DNA of 35,945 nucleotides from Caulobacter sp. S45 (lineage in GTDB: Bacteria; Pseudomonadota; Alphaproteobacteria; Caulobacterales; Caulobacteraceae): positions 1 through 35,945 of the forward strand of contig NZ_CAHJWH010000013.1 in NCBI RefSeq assembly GCF_903642205.1, given 5' to 3'. The notes beneath the pieces are model-generated. The model had not been told where the DNA came from and did no database searches. It worked only from the letters and a program-made list of their open reading frames with translations. The position numbers and the translations under genes were made by a program. Each line of letters opens with the position of its first letter. Position 1 is the stretch's first letter. Below, one piece after another: positions 7,532-16,974 of this stretch.

Positions 7532-8110
7532 TCATCCCTCCCCCCTTATTTTCCCGAACAGCAGGTGGTCCCGCCACTGCCCATCGATCTTCAGATAGCC
7601 CTTCGCACGTCCCTCAAGCTCGAACCCGGCCTTCAGCAGCAATCGTCGCGACGCTTCGTTGTCGGGGCAGCAGGCGGCTTCCAGCCGATGCAGGCCAAGG
7701 CGGCCGAAGGCGAAGCGGGCCACCGCCTGCACCGCCTCCAGCGTGTACCCCCGCCTTGAGTGCGGCTCGCCGATCCAGTAGCCGAGCGTGCCGGTCTGTG
7801 CGACGCCGCGCAGGATGTTGCGCAGCGTGACGCCGCCTACCAGCACGTTGTCGGTGATGCGAAACACGAAGAAGGCGTGACCCTGGCCCAGGTCCTGGTC
7901 GCGCTGGTAAAGCGCCAGCCGGCGGCGAAAGGCGGCGCGGGTCAGGTCGTCCGATGGCCAGGTCGGCTCCCAGGGCTGCAGGAAGCCCTGGCTGTCGTGG
8001 CGCAGCGTCGACCAGGCCTGGAAGTCGCCCATGCGCGGCGCTCGCAGGCGGACGCGCTCGGCCTCCACCGCGAACCCGGAATCGGCTGACATCCAGTCGA
8101 GCACCGCCAT
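7532..8110 (-). CDS. GNAT N-acetyltransferase, RimJ/RimL type
   Basis: A 192-residue GNAT acetyltransferase of the RimJ/RimL-like group, which acetylates N-termini of ribosomal proteins or small amines with acetyl-CoA. The acetyl-CoA loop appears as GEPHSRRGYTLEAVQAVARF, a degenerate Q/RxxGxG. NEASRRLLLKAGFELEGRAKG is the family C-terminal motif, and PRMGDFQAWSTLR and WEPTWP match RimJ-like N-termini. It starts 12 bases after the rnhA stop and probably ends the ispH-GST-thrB-rnhA transcript. Substrate cannot be predicted. Confidence 0.85.
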   Translation of the reverse strand: MAVLDWMSADSGFAVEAERVRLRAPRMGDFQAWSTLRHDSQGFLQPWEPTWPSDDLTRAAFRRRLALYQRDQDLGQGHAFFVFRITDNVLVGGVTLRNILRGVAQTGTLGYWIGEPHSRRGYTLEAVQAVARFAFGRLGLHRLEAACCPDNEASRRLLLKAGFELEGRAKGYLKIDGQWRDHLLFGKIRGEG

Positions 8111-8122
8111 CGGTGACAGAGC

Positions 8123-8581
8123 CTACAGGATTTCCCGCTCCCGCGCGCGCGCTTCCTGCAGCCCGCGGCGGGCGAGCGCGTCCGCGCGCTCGTTCATGGG
8201 GTGGCCGGCGTGGCCCTTGACCCAGCGCCAGCTCACCTCGTGGCGGCTCCGGGCGAGGTCGAGCTCGCGCCACAGGTCCTCGTTCTTCACCGGCTTCTTG
8301 TCGGCGGTCTTCCAGCCCCGCGCCTTCCAGCCGGCCAGCCACTCGGTGATCCCCTGCCGCAGGTACTGGCTGTCGGTGTGCAGTTCCACCTTGCAGGGGC
8401 GGGTGAGGGCCTCCAACGCGCGGAGGGCGGCGGTCATCTCCATGCGGTTGTTGGTGGTGCGGGGCTCGCCGCCGCAGATCTCCCGCTCGCGCCCCTTGGC
8501 GGTGAGGATGGCGCCCCAGCCGCCCGGCCCCGGATTGCCGCTGCAGGCCCCGTCGGTGAAGATGATGACGTCGTCGTTCAT
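8123..8581 (-). CDS. rnhA: Ribonuclease HI
   Basis: Degrades the RNA strand of RNA-DNA hybrids, removing primers and R-loops. The 152-residue protein matches the usual length. It has all four carboxylates, D10 ([17 protein letters not shown]), E48 (NNRMEMTAA), D70 (LHTDSQYL) and D134 (NERADALA), plus the active-site loop histidine in KGHAGHPMN (H124). Its ATG overlaps the thrB stop (ATGA), so the pair is translationally coupled. The thrB-rnhA order is conserved in many alphaproteobacteria. Confidence 0.97.
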   Translation of the reverse strand: MNDDVIIFTDGACSGNPGPGGWGAILTAKGREREICGGEPRTTNNRMEMTAALRALEALTRPCKVELHTDSQYLRQGITEWLAGWKARGWKTADKKPVKNEDLWRELDLARSRHEVSWRWVKGHAGHPMNERADALARRGLQEARAREREIL

Positions 8582-9546
8582 GCCGAGTCTTTGGAGGCGA
8601 AGGGATCGTCGGTGAGGCGGCGGAAGAAGGCGAGCCGCGCCTCATACTCCATCGGGTCCTTGGGACGCACCATCGCGCCCGGCGGCGTAGCGCCCCAGTC
8701 CGCCAGCCGGGTCAGGAAGAAGCGCATCGCAGCGCCGCGGGCGAGCACGGGAAGCGCCGCTCGCTCCCGGACAGAGAGCGGCCGGAGCGTGTCGTAGCCC
8801 GTGATGAGCGCCGGGACGCAGTCGGGCTTGAACTGCCCGTCCGACGTGAAGGTCCAGGCGTTCAGGCAGATCGCCAGGTCATAGGCCAGCGCGTCGGTGC
8901 AGGCGAAGTAGAAGTCGATGGCCGCCGAGAACCGCTGTCCGATGAAGAAGACGTTGTCGGGGAAGAGGTCGGCATGGATGGAGCCTCGCGGCAGCCCGGC
9001 CGGCCACCCGGCGCCCAGCGCGGCGAGGTCGGCGTGGATGTCCGCCGCCAAGCCCGGCCTTAGCCCGTCCGCCGCGGCGCCCAGGGGTTTGAACAGGGGC
9101 GCCCAGGTGGGTTGGCCTAGGGTGTTCTCGCGCTCCCCCGGAAAGTCGCGCCCCGCGAGGTGCAGTCTGGCCAGCCCGGCCCCCGCCTCGCGGCAGTGGG
9201 CCGGCGTGGGATGCTGCACCGCCACGCCGGTGAGGAAGCTGACCAGGGCCGCGGGCCGCTGCCGCACGGTCTTCAGCATCCGCCCCCGCCGGTCGGCCAT
9301 GGGCGTGGGGCAGGGGAAACCCCGCTCCGCCAGCCAGCGCATCAGGTCGAGGAAATAGGGGAGATCGCCCTCCCGCACCCGCCGCTCATAGAGCGTCAGG
9401 ATGAACCGTCCCCGTTCGGTCTCCAGCAGGAAGTTGGAGTTCTCCACCCCCTCCGCGATGCCCTTGCAGGAGATGGCCGGGCCGAGGTTGAAGTCGGCGA
9501 GGAGCGCTGTGAGGTCGTCCTCGTCGATGGGTGTGTAGACGGCCAT
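8578..9546 (-). CDS. thrB: Homoserine kinase, choline-kinase fold
   Basis: Phosphorylates homoserine to O-phosphohomoserine, the penultimate step of threonine synthesis. This is the alphaproteobacterial type with an aminoglycoside-phosphotransferase/choline-kinase fold, not the GHMP kinase of enterics. The catalytic loop is [10 protein letters not shown] (H191, D193, N198) and the metal-binding aspartate is in AAIDFYF (D211). The start is ATG 9546, giving the family N-terminus [12 protein letters not shown]; a TTG at 9582 would add 12 residues. It is encoded downstream of ispH and a GST gene and overlaps rnhA. Homoserine dehydrogenase (hom) lies about 8 kb away in this window. Confidence 0.95.
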   Translation of the reverse strand: MAVYTPIDEDDLTALLADFNLGPAISCKGIAEGVENSNFLLETERGRFILTLYERRVREGDLPYFLDLMRWLAERGFPCPTPMADRRGRMLKTVRQRPAALVSFLTGVAVQHPTPAHCREAGAGLARLHLAGRDFPGERENTLGQPTWAPLFKPLGAAADGLRPGLAADIHADLAALGAGWPAGLPRGSIHADLFPDNVFFIGQRFSAAIDFYFACTDALAYDLAICLNAWTFTSDGQFKPDCVPALITGYDTLRPLSVRERAALPVLARGAAMRFFLTRLADWGATPPGAMVRPKDPMEYEARLAFFRRLTDDPFASKDSA

Positions 9547-9623
9547 GTGGGCGGCAGTGAGGGTGCGAATCCGAGCTGTCAACGGGCCCTACCGTCCCCG
9601 GGCGTCATCGCCAGCTGCGCGAC

Positions 9624-10295
9624 CTACGCGAAACGCACCAGGCGAGCGCCGGGGAGGAGGTCGTAAGGAGCACGCCAACCTGGCAAGGCGGCCACGCGTT
9701 GCAGCCACGCGTGGACCGCGTGGTGGCTGGCGGGAAGGTCATAGCCCGTTTCATCCCCGGGATAGGACAGGTAGGCGCACATGGACACATCGGCGATGGT
9801 GGCCCTGTCGCCGGCTATGAAGGGGCGCGCACCCAACTGGCCTTCCACAATGCCCAGGAAGTCGTCCACCCGGGCGCGAAGATAGGCCTTCACCGCCGGA
9901 TCGGACTTGGCGCTGAAGGTGCGCATGAAGCGGTAGGTCGCCATGTGCGCCGAGAGCTTCTGATTGTCCCAGAACAGCCAGCGGAGCACTTCGAACCGCT
10001 CGGCGTCGGTCTGGCCGGCGAACCGCCCATAGGTGCCGGCCAGGCGCAGAAGGATCGGACCCGTCTGGGTGAGGCGTTCGCCCTCGATCTCCAGGACGGG
10101 GATCTCGCCCATCGGGTTGACGGCGGCTCGCCACTGCGGCGTCCAGGTGATGCGCGCGCCGAAGTCGGTCCAGATCGGCTCGAACGACTCGCCGCACAAG
10201 GCGAGCATCAGGGCCAGCTTGTAGCTATTCCCCGACTCCGGGAAGTAATGCAGGCGGTAGCGGCTGACGCCCAGTTCTCCCGGGCCATGATTCAC
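9624..10295 (-). CDS. Glutathione S-transferase family protein
   Basis: A 223-residue GST-like protein with an N-terminal thioredoxin fold ([20 protein letters not shown], then [20 protein letters not shown], the glutathione-binding cis-Pro and Glu/Ser-Thr region). An all-helical C-terminal half contains the N-capping motif [17 protein letters not shown]. It could conjugate or reduce electrophiles with glutathione; the substrate is unknown. The start is a GTG overlapping the ispH stop (GTGA), so its translation is coupled to IspH. It sits inside the otherwise conserved ispH-thrB-rnhA order as an added gene. Confidence 0.9.
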   Translation of the reverse strand: MNHGPGELGVSRYRLHYFPESGNSYKLALMLALCGESFEPIWTDFGARITWTPQWRAAVNPMGEIPVLEIEGERLTQTGPILLRLAGTYGRFAGQTDAERFEVLRWLFWDNQKLSAHMATYRFMRTFSAKSDPAVKAYLRARVDDFLGIVEGQLGARPFIAGDRATIADVSMCAYLSYPGDETGYDLPASHHAVHAWLQRVAALPGWRAPYDLLPGARLVRFA

Positions 10296-11266
10296 GCCGG
10301 CTCCGCCTCCTGCGTCAGCACGCGCGGCAGCTTGAAGGTGACCGTCTCGCGCGCCGTCTCGGCGACGTCGATGGAAAGGTCGAAGCGGGCGGCGAGCCAG
10401 TCCTGCACGCCTTCCACCAGCACCTCGGGGGCTGAGGCGCCGGCGGTGAGGCCGAGCACGCGGACGCCCTCGAACCAGGACGGGTTGATGCAGCCCGCGT
10501 CGTCGATGAGCCTGGCGTCACGGGCGCCGGCCTTCACCGCCACCTCCACCAGGCGCTGAGAGTTGGACGAGGTCGCGGAGCCCACCACCAGCACCAGGTC
10601 GCAGGCCGCCGACATGGCCTTGATCGCCTCCTGCCGGTTGGTGGTGGCGTAGCAGATGTCGCGCCCGTGCGGCCCGACGATGCGGGGAAAGCGGGTCTTC
10701 AGCGCCAGCATGATCTCCGCCGTATCGTCCATCGACAGGGTCGTCTGGGTGACGAAGGCCAGGTTGTCGGGATCGCGTGGCTCGACCCCCATGGCGTCCT
10801 CCAGGGTCTCCACCAGACGGATCGCGCCTTCGGGAAGCTGGCCGAGCGTGCCGTCCACCTCCGGGTGGCCGGCGTGGCCCACCAGGATGATCTCGCGGCC
10901 CGCGGCGTGGTGGCGCTCGGCGTCCAGGTGCACCTTGGAGACCAGCGGGCAGGTGGCGTCCAGATAGAACATCCGGCGCCGCTCGGCCTCGGCAGGGGCG
11001 GACTTGGGGACGCCATGGGCGGAGAAGACCACCGGGCGGTCGTCAGGGCAGTCGTTCAGGTCCTCCACGAACACCGCGCCGAGCTTCTTCAGCCGATCGA
11101 CCACATGGTTGTTGTGCACGATCTCGTGCCGCACATAGACGGGGGCGCCGTACTTGGCGATGGCGCGCTCCACGATCTGGATAGCCCGGTCCACGCCGGC
11201 GCAGAAGCCCCGCGGGTTGGCCAGGATGACGGTCAGGCTCGGCCGCTGGGGCGCAAACGCGTTCAT
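10292..11266 (-). CDS. ispH: 4-hydroxy-3-methylbut-2-enyl diphosphate reductase
   Basis: The last enzyme of the MEP isoprenoid pathway: a 4Fe-4S reductase giving IPP and DMAPP from HMBPP. The 324-residue protein has the three cluster cysteines C22 ([12 protein letters not shown]), C106 ([11 protein letters not shown]) and C205 ([10 protein letters not shown]). Conserved [24 protein letters not shown] and TQTTLS are also present. It is the first gene of a minus-strand run with GST, thrB, rnhA and a GNAT. About 160 bases separate it from the divergent secreted-protein gene. The Shine-Dalgarno sequence is poor (TTTGGCG before the ATG). Confidence 0.97.
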   Translation of the reverse strand: MNAFAPQRPSLTVILANPRGFCAGVDRAIQIVERAIAKYGAPVYVRHEIVHNNHVVDRLKKLGAVFVEDLNDCPDDRPVVFSAHGVPKSAPAEAERRRMFYLDATCPLVSKVHLDAERHHAAGREIILVGHAGHPEVDGTLGQLPEGAIRLVETLEDAMGVEPRDPDNLAFVTQTTLSMDDTAEIMLALKTRFPRIVGPHGRDICYATTNRQEAIKAMSAACDLVLVVGSATSSNSQRLVEVAVKAGARDARLIDDAGCINPSWFEGVRVLGLTAGASAPEVLVEGVQDWLAARFDLSIDVAETARETVTFKLPRVLTQEAEPA

Positions 11267-11427
11267 ATCGCCAAATTAGGCTCCGGTGGCCCCCTGCGCT
11301 AGCGTCGCCACGGCTTTTCTGGCGAGTGGGCGTCCAAGCTCACGCGCCGGGTTCGTTGCGAGGGGCGCCACAAGCGGGTAGAACGCCGCCTAACGCGCCC
11401 CGCGGCGCTCCTTCCGTCCGGTGCCCC

Positions 11428-12141
11428 ATGCGTCGCGCTCTCACCGTCGGCCTCAGCGCCCTGCTCCTCGCCGGTCTGCCGCTGGCCAAGTCCTACGCCC
11501 AGTCCTCGCAGAGCCAGGACGACCAGCGCCGCCAGGCCGAGGCCGACGAGGACGCCAAGAAGAAAGCCAAGGACAAGGAGTGGAAGATCGAGCAGCAGCC
11601 CCTGCCCGACCAGAAGAACGCCGGTCCCTGCCCCTTCACCAAGGTGCTCTACGACGCCAGCCGCTATGTGGAGCTGAAGGGCGGCCAGGAGGCGCCGGAG
11701 GCCGTGGGCTACACCGGCGAAATCCAGGGCCTGCAGGCGACCTGCCAGTACAAGGGCGCCGAGCCGATCGTCGAGCACCTGTCGGTGGGCTTCGCCTTCG
11801 GCAAGGGCCCGATGGCGAAGATGATGCACAAGGACTACCGCTACTGGGTGGCGGTTACGGTGCGGAACGTCGCCATCCTCGACAAGCAGTACTTCACCGT
11901 CTCCGCCGACTTCCCCCGCGGCATGGACCGGGTGAACTATGTCGACCACTTGGCGGACATCACCATCCCGCGCGCCAAGGCCGGGGTGAGCGGCGCCAAT
12001 TTCGAGATCCTGGTCGGCTTCGACGTGACGCCGGAGATGGCGGAGTTCAACCGGCTGGGCAAGCGCTTCCGGGTGAACGCGGGGGGCGATGTCGAGGTGA
12101 CCAAGACCGCGTCGGCGGCGGGGAATCCCGGCCCTAGATGA
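11428..12141 (+). CDS. Exported protein of unknown function, coupled to argS
   Basis: A 237-residue protein I do not recognise beyond similar uncharacterised Caulobacteraceae proteins. It has a signal peptide ([20 protein letters not shown], cut near SYA at residue 24). A highly charged Gln/Asp/Lys stretch (about 28-57) follows, then a globular domain with two cysteines (C68 in AGPCPF, C106 in ATCQYK) that could form a periplasmic disulfide. The ATG at 11428 is the natural start; the frame is open about 100 bases further upstream without a signal-like start. The stop overlaps the argS ATG (ATGA), so synthesis of this envelope protein is coupled to arginyl-tRNA synthetase. No function is proposed. 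Confidence 0.8.
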   Translation: MRRALTVGLSALLLAGLPLAKSYAQSSQSQDDQRRQAEADEDAKKKAKDKEWKIEQQPLPDQKNAGPCPFTKVLYDASRYVELKGGQEAPEAVGYTGEIQGLQATCQYKGAEPIVEHLSVGFAFGKGPMAKMMHKDYRYWVAVTVRNVAILDKQYFTVSADFPRGMDRVNYVDHLADITIPRAKAGVSGANFEILVGFDVTPEMAEFNRLGKRFRVNAGGDVEVTKTASAAGNPGPR

Positions 12142-13898
12142 CCGACCTGAAAGGGCGGCTGACGCAGGCGGTCGCGGCCGCCTTCGCCGCCGAAGGCTTG
12201 GCCCTCGAGCGGGCGGCCGTCTCCGTGTCCGACCGGCCGGATCTCGCCGACTTCCAGAGCAACAGCGCGCTCGTCATCGCCAAGGCGGCTCGCGCCAACC
12301 CGCGCGAGATCGCCGGGCGCGTCGCGGAGCGCCTGGCCGGCGACGCCGACCTAGCGTCGGTCGAGGTGGCCGGGCCTGGGTTCGTGAACCTGCGCGTCGC
12401 CGATCGCCTGCTGGCCGAGCGCGCGATGGAAGTGGAAGCGTCGCGCCTCGCAGGCGCCGCTCCGGTGGCCGAACCGCGCCGCGTGATGGTCGACTATGGC
12501 GGCCCCAACGTGGCCAAGCCTATGCATGTCGGGCACCTCCGCGCCTCGATCATCGGCGAGTCGATCAAGCGCATCTTCCGCTTCCGCGGCGACGAGGTGC
12601 TGGGCGACGCGCACTTCGGCGACTGGGGCTTCCAGATGGGCCTGCTGATCACAGCGCTGGCCGAGCGGGACTCTGCCTCGCCTTTCCTGGCCGAGGGCGC
12701 CGGGCCGTTCCCGGCGGCGAGCCCGGTGAGCCTGAAGGACCTGGAACGGCTCTATCCTACCGCGGCCGCCCGGGCCAAGAGCGAGCCGGAGTTCCGCGAG
12801 CGGGCGCGCCGCGCCACGGCCGAGCTGCAGGCCGGCCGCCCCGGCTATCGGGCGCTCTGGGCGCACTTCGTGGCGGTCAGCCGCGGCGCGCTGCAGCGGG
12901 AGTTCCACGCCCTGGGCGTCGAGTTCGACCTGTGGAAGGGCGAGAGCGACGCCGACCCGCTGATCGCCGGCATGGTCGACGAGCTGGCCGGGAAGGGCCT
13001 GCTGGTGGAGGACCAGGGCGCGCGGATCATTCGGGTGGTGCGCGAGGGCGACAAGCGCGAGCTGCCGCCCTTGCTGGTGGTGTCCTCCGAAGGCTCCGCC
13101 ATGTACGGCACCACCGACTTGGCCACCATCGTGGACCGCCGGCGAAGCTTCGACCCGGCCCTGATCCTCTACGTCGTGGACCAGCGCCAGGCCGACCATT
13201 TCGAGCAGGTGTTCCGGGCCGCAGGGCTCGCGGGCTACGCGGCCGAGGGCGCGCTTGAGCACATCGGCTTCGGCACCATGAACGGCGCCGACGGCAAGCC
13301 CTTCAAGACCCGCGAGGGGGGCGTGCTCAAGCTGTACGACCTGATCTCCATGGCGACCGGCAAGGCGCGGGAGCGGCTTCACGAGGCAGGGCTGGGCGCC
13401 GAGCTACCGACGGCCGAGTTCGAGGCGACCGCGCACAAGGTCGCCATCGCGGCGCTGAAGTTCGCCGACCTGTCCAACCACCGCACCACCGCTTACGTCT
13501 TCGACCTGGACCGCTTCACCAGCTTTGAGGGCAGGACCGGGCCGTACCTGCTGTACCAGGCCGTCCGCATCAAGAGCCTGCTGCGCCGCGCCGAGGCGGA
13601 GGGCGCGGCCGCCGGCCAGATTCTGGTGCGCGACCCTGCCGAGCGCGAGCTGGCGCTCGCGCTCGACGCCTTCGCCGCCGCCGTGCAGGACGCCTATGAC
13701 AAGCGTGCGCCGAGCTTTCTGGCCGAGCACGCCTACCGGCTGGCCCAGACCTTCTCCCGGTTCTACGCCGCCTGTCCGGTGCTCGCCGCGCCGGACGAGG
13801 CTCTGCGCGCCTCTCGCCTCGCGTTCGCGCGCACCACGCTGAAACAGCTGACGTGCGCGCTGGACCTGCTTGGCATAGAGACGCCGGAACGGATGTGA
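12138..13898 (+). CDS. argS: Arginyl-tRNA synthetase
   Basis: Charges tRNA-Arg with arginine. The 586-residue class I synthetase has the N-terminal additional domain (about 1-110), the HIGH motif as HVGH (130-133, in [17 protein letters not shown]) and the downstream [24 protein letters not shown] stands in place of KMSKS, and the helical anticodon-binding domain extends from about 450 to the end. Length and motifs are standard. Its ATG overlaps the stop of the exported protein gene, and gcvH begins 46 bases after its stop. Confidence 0.97.
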   Translation: MTDLKGRLTQAVAAAFAAEGLALERAAVSVSDRPDLADFQSNSALVIAKAARANPREIAGRVAERLAGDADLASVEVAGPGFVNLRVADRLLAERAMEVEASRLAGAAPVAEPRRVMVDYGGPNVAKPMHVGHLRASIIGESIKRIFRFRGDEVLGDAHFGDWGFQMGLLITALAERDSASPFLAEGAGPFPAASPVSLKDLERLYPTAAARAKSEPEFRERARRATAELQAGRPGYRALWAHFVAVSRGALQREFHALGVEFDLWKGESDADPLIAGMVDELAGKGLLVEDQGARIIRVVREGDKRELPPLLVVSSEGSAMYGTTDLATIVDRRRSFDPALILYVVDQRQADHFEQVFRAAGLAGYAAEGALEHIGFGTMNGADGKPFKTREGGVLKLYDLISMATGKARERLHEAGLGAELPTAEFEATAHKVAIAALKFADLSNHRTTAYVFDLDRFTSFEGRTGPYLLYQAVRIKSLLRRAEAEGAAAGQILVRDPAERELALALDAFAAAVQDAYDKRAPSFLAEHAYRLAQTFSRFYAACPVLAAPDEALRASRLAFARTTLKQLTCALDLLGIETPERM

Positions 13899-13944
13899 CG
13901 CCGCCTGCGATGAACGTAGGCCGCAAGCGACAGGAAATACTGGG

Positions 13945-14310
13945 ATGCGCTTCACCAAGGACCACGAGTGGGTGCAGGTCGAGAACGACACCGCGACCGT
14001 CGGCATCACCGCCTACGCCGCCGAACAGCTGGGCGACGTCGTGTTCGTGGAGCTGCCCGAGGTCGGCAAGACTCTGAAAGCCGGCGACAACCTGGCGGTC
14101 GTGGAGAGCGTGAAGGCGGCCTCGGACGTCTACGCGCCGGTTTCCGGCGAGGTGACCGAGGCCAATGGCGCTTTGGGCGATGCGCCGGAAACGGTGGGAG
14201 AGGCGCCTGAGAGCGCCGGCTGGTTCGCCAAGATCAAGCTGGCCGATCCCGCCGAGACCGAGAAGCTGATGGACAAGGCGGCCTACGAAAGCTTCCTGCA
14301 GACGCTCTGA
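13945..14310 (+). CDS. gcvH: Glycine cleavage system H protein
   Basis: The lipoyl carrier that shuttles the aminomethyl group among the P, T and L proteins of the glycine cleavage system. The 121-residue protein has the family start ([10 protein letters not shown]) and the lipoylation lysine K57 in [17 protein letters not shown]. The tail [18 protein letters not shown] is typical, with a slightly divergent loop ([13 protein letters not shown]). AGGAAA precedes the ATG. Neither gcvT nor gcvP is adjacent: argS is upstream and a small membrane protein downstream, so the usual T-H-P cluster is absent here. Confidence 0.95.
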   Translation: MRFTKDHEWVQVENDTATVGITAYAAEQLGDVVFVELPEVGKTLKAGDNLAVVESVKAASDVYAPVSGEVTEANGALGDAPETVGEAPESAGWFAKIKLADPAETEKLMDKAAYESFLQTL

Positions 14311-14420
14311 AACGTGGCTGCTTGGTCCTGCCGGTCAGGGTCAGGGCGCATTAGCGACTTGCGGCTATACCCTGTTGCGATGGTGAAACCCGGCCCGGGT
14401 GAGGCGCTGAGGCGCGACGC

Positions 14421-14783
14421 ATGATCAAGCGCATGCGCGGGATCTGGCGCGCCGTCCTGGTCATGCTCGGCCTGATCCTGATCCCGCTCGGTCTCGTGGG
14501 CGCGGTGCTGCCCACCCACCTGCTCGGCGTCCTGCTGGTGCTGGGCCTGATCCTGGTGCTGCGAAACTCGATCCGCTGGCGGCGCCGCTTCATTCACATC
14601 CAGCGGCGGTTCCCGCGTTACGGCTATCCGGTGCGCCGGCTGCTGCGAGGCGAGGTGCTGCCGGTGGTCTGGCACGAACTGCTGAGGAGCGAACGCTTCT
14701 TCATCCCTCGCCAGTGGCGCCGGCTGAGACGCACCCGCACCGCTTGGCGGCAGAGGCGCGCGCGGCTGAGGAGGACGGCTTGA
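14421..14783 (+). CDS. Small inner-membrane protein of unknown function
   Basis: A 120-residue protein with two closely spaced hydrophobic helices (about residues 10-30 and 33-48) separated by VLPTH. A strongly basic C-terminal half follows, with about 25 arginines and many aromatic residues (RRFIHIQRRFPRYGYP). The arginine-rich tail should lie in the cytoplasm near the membrane or nucleic acid. The overall plan (GLVGAVLPTHLLGVLLVLGL followed by a Phe/Arg segment) recalls small YbaN/DUF454-like or PGPGW-type membrane proteins, but I am not confident of any family. It begins 110 bases after gcvH. Confidence 0.65.
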   Translation: MIKRMRGIWRAVLVMLGLILIPLGLVGAVLPTHLLGVLLVLGLILVLRNSIRWRRRFIHIQRRFPRYGYPVRRLLRGEVLPVVWHELLRSERFFIPRQWRRLRRTRTAWRQRRARLRRTA

Positions 14784-14861
14784 GGCGTTCAGCGAAAACA
14801 CCAGCCGCGTGATATCAAAGGCAACCGCCAGTGAACTGCTACAGCCCGGTCGCCTCTCTCC

Positions 14862-14891
14862 TCCTTGCCCGGAACAGGTCCGGGGGAAGAG
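14862..14891. terminator. Possible terminator hairpin between convergent genes
   Basis: CCCGGA (14868-14873) and TCCGGG (14879-14884) form a perfect six-pair stem around ACAGG, extendable to CTT/AAG on the outside with mismatches. It lies between the plus-strand small membrane protein gene and the minus-strand phaC, where a bidirectional terminator is expected. No clear T run on either side. Confidence 0.35.
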
Positions 14892-14898
14892 AAGAACT

Positions 14899-14913
14899 TG
14901 TCGAAGTTCGACA
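14899..14913. promoter_or_regulatory. Perfect 7-base inverted repeat downstream of phaC
   Basis: TGTCGAA (14899-14905) and TTCGACA (14907-14913) are perfect complements around a single G. It has operator-like symmetry rather than a loop long enough for an RNA hairpin. It lies 43 bases beyond the phaC stop, in a convergent gap where no promoter is expected, so its role is unclear. Confidence 0.25.
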
Positions 14914-14955
14914 GCTACAATGCGGTGAGGCGTTGCCGTTCGGCGCCTCGGACGC

Positions 14956-16893
14956 CTAGCTCTTCACCTTTACATAGCTCCCCGGCGCGTCCTCAATGAC
15001 TGGCAGCGGTCCGGCCGCCGGATCGCGCGCCGGGACCTTTCCGCCCGAGCGCTCAGCCAGCCAGGCCGCCCAGTCCGGCCACCAGCTGCCCTTGTGCTCC
15101 TCCGCCTCCGCCAGCCAGTCCTCCACCGTCTGCGGCAAAGCGGTGTTCACCCAGTGCTGGTACTTGTGGGCTGAAGGGGGATTGATGACGCCGGCGATAT
15201 GACCCGAGCCGGCCAGGGTGAAGCGCACCGGTCCGCCGAACAGCTTCGCGCCGCGGTAGACCGAGCGCATCGGCGCGATGTGGTCCTCTCGTGAGGACTG
15301 GACATAGACCGGCGTGTGCACCGCCTTCAGGTCCAGCGTCACGCCGCCGAGCTTCAGCTCCCCCTTCGAAAGCAGGTTGTTCTGGTAGAACTGGCGCAGG
15401 TAGCCCAGGTGCAGCGCCTTGGGCATACGCGTCTGGTCGGAGTTCCAGAACAGCAGATCGAAGGCCGCCGGCTCCTTCCCCATCAGATAGTTGTTGACGA
15501 AGAACGACCAGATCAGGTCGTTGGCGCGCAGCATGTTGAAGGTGTCGGCCATGGCGGCGCTGGGCAACACGCCGTCGGCCGCGTCCATCATCTTCTCCAG
15601 GTCCGCCAGCCAGGCGTCGTCGACGAACAGCATCAGGTCGCCCGCCTCGGCGAAGTCCTGCTGGGCGGCGAAGAAGGTGGCTGAGGCGATCACATCCAGG
15701 CCCCGCTTGGCCATGTGGGCCATGGCGCAGGCCAGCATGGTCCCGCCGATGCAGTAGCCCACGGTATTGACCTGGGTGGCGCCGCTTTGGCCGAGCACCT
15801 GCGCTATGGCGGTGTAGGCGCCTTCGAACACGTAGTTCTCCAGCGTCTTGCCGGCCAGCGCCGGTCCCGGATTGACCCACGAGGTCAGGAAGACGGTGAA
15901 GCCCTGGCCGGTCAGCCAGCGGATCATCGAGTTCTCGGGCTTCAGGTCCAGGATATAATATTTGTTGATCCAGGGCGGGAAGATCAGCAGCGGGATTTCC
16001 TGCACCTGCTCGGTCGTGGGCGAGAACTGCAGCAGCTGGAACAGGTCGTTCTGGAACACGACCTTGCCGGGCGCGGTGGCGACGTTCTCGCCCACCTTGA
16101 ACTTCTGGTAGTCGGTCTGGCTGATCGCCAGTTTGCCGCCGCCGCGCTCGATGTCCTCGGCGAACCGCTGAGCGCCCTTCAGCAGGCTCTCGCCCTGAGT
16201 CTCCAGCAGGGCCTTCAGCGCGGAGGGATTGGTGGCCAGGTAGTTGGAGGGCGAGAAGGCGTCGGTGAGCAGCTTGGTGAAGAAGGCGACGCGGCGCTTG
16301 GCCAAGGGGTCGATGCCCTCCGCCCCCGCCACCAGCTCGTTCAGCCAGCCGGAGGTGACCAGGTAGGACTGCTTCATCACGTCGAAGACGGGATTCTCGC
16401 TCCAATCTGCATCGTTGAAGCGCTTGTCACCCTTGGGTGCCGCGACCACCTCGGGCGCCGTTTCGCCGGCGGCGCGGGCGGCGGTGACGCGCCAGAGGTC
16501 GACATAGCGCTCGAACAGGTTGGCCTGCGCCTTCATCAGCTTGTCGGGGCTGGAGGCCAGGCTCTGAACCACCTGCGCCATGGCCGGGGCGACGTGGAAG
16601 GGGTCCGGGTTCGGCGGCTCGCCCGATCCGCCTTGGCGGGCCGCGGCGCCGGTGATGGCGGACTGGACGGTGGCGGCGGCCTGGGAGAGGTTCAGCGACA
16701 GCTGCTCCAGCGTCCGCCGCTGCTCGGGCGTGAGCAGGTCCAGGCCGGCGAGCCCGAACGCGGAGGGCGCAGGCTCCGGTCCCGAGGCGGGCGGAGGGGT
16801 GAGGGACGGATCGCGCGGCTCCTGGCGAACGTCGGGGTTCGGCGCCCCGTCGGCAGTCTGGGCGGCCGAGGGTGGGGGAGCGGCGTCGTCCAT
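14956..16893 (-). CDS. phaC: Class I poly(3-hydroxyalkanoate) synthase
   Basis: Polymerises 3-hydroxyacyl-CoA into polyhydroxyalkanoate storage granules. The nucleophile elbow is GYCIGGT with C381. The catalytic aspartate is D537 (SREDHIAPM) and the base H565 (GSGHIAGVINPP). PPWINKYYILDL and FLTSWVNP are also typical of class I. I place the start at ATG 16893, with GGAAGGA six bases upstream; ATG 16908 would add five residues. The 645-residue protein is longer than usual because of a Pro/Ala/Asp-rich, likely disordered N-terminus (about 1-45). No phaA, phaB, phaR or phasin is next to it. Confidence 0.95.
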   Translation of the reverse strand: MDDAAPPPSAAQTADGAPNPDVRQEPRDPSLTPPPASGPEPAPSAFGLAGLDLLTPEQRRTLEQLSLNLSQAAATVQSAITGAAARQGGSGEPPNPDPFHVAPAMAQVVQSLASSPDKLMKAQANLFERYVDLWRVTAARAAGETAPEVVAAPKGDKRFNDADWSENPVFDVMKQSYLVTSGWLNELVAGAEGIDPLAKRRVAFFTKLLTDAFSPSNYLATNPSALKALLETQGESLLKGAQRFAEDIERGGGKLAISQTDYQKFKVGENVATAPGKVVFQNDLFQLLQFSPTTEQVQEIPLLIFPPWINKYYILDLKPENSMIRWLTGQGFTVFLTSWVNPGPALAGKTLENYVFEGAYTAIAQVLGQSGATQVNTVGYCIGGTMLACAMAHMAKRGLDVIASATFFAAQQDFAEAGDLMLFVDDAWLADLEKMMDAADGVLPSAAMADTFNMLRANDLIWSFFVNNYLMGKEPAAFDLLFWNSDQTRMPKALHLGYLRQFYQNNLLSKGELKLGGVTLDLKAVHTPVYVQSSREDHIAPMRSVYRGAKLFGGPVRFTLAGSGHIAGVINPPSAHKYQHWVNTALPQTVEDWLAEAEEHKGSWWPDWAAWLAERSGGKVPARDPAAGPLPVIEDAPGSYVKVKS

Positions 16894-16974
16894 GGGCGAT
16901 CCTTCCATGCGCCACGGCTGTGCCGCCGTGTTCTCTTTCTCAACGCCCGATCATCGCATAAGAGCCGGAGCGGG

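Noticed and set aside
9547-9582. TTGACA at the far upstream end of the thrB frame as a -35 box
   Set aside because: No -10 element follows at 16-18 bases, and the motif lies at an alternative TTG start.
12351-13382. 343-codon minus-strand frame inside argS
   Set aside because: Antisense shadow of a complete, motif-rich argS with no independent support.
14311-14420. GCTATACC around 14361 as a Caulobacter-type -10 element for the small membrane protein gene
   Set aside because: The -10 match is good, but no convincing TTGAC-type -35 lies at the right distance, so it is not reported as a promoter.
15715-16974. Plus-strand open frame opposite phaC, running into the lipoprotein-like gene
   Set aside because: The stretch opposite phaC is a shadow; the real gene begins at ATG 16975 with its own ribosome-binding site and signal sequence.
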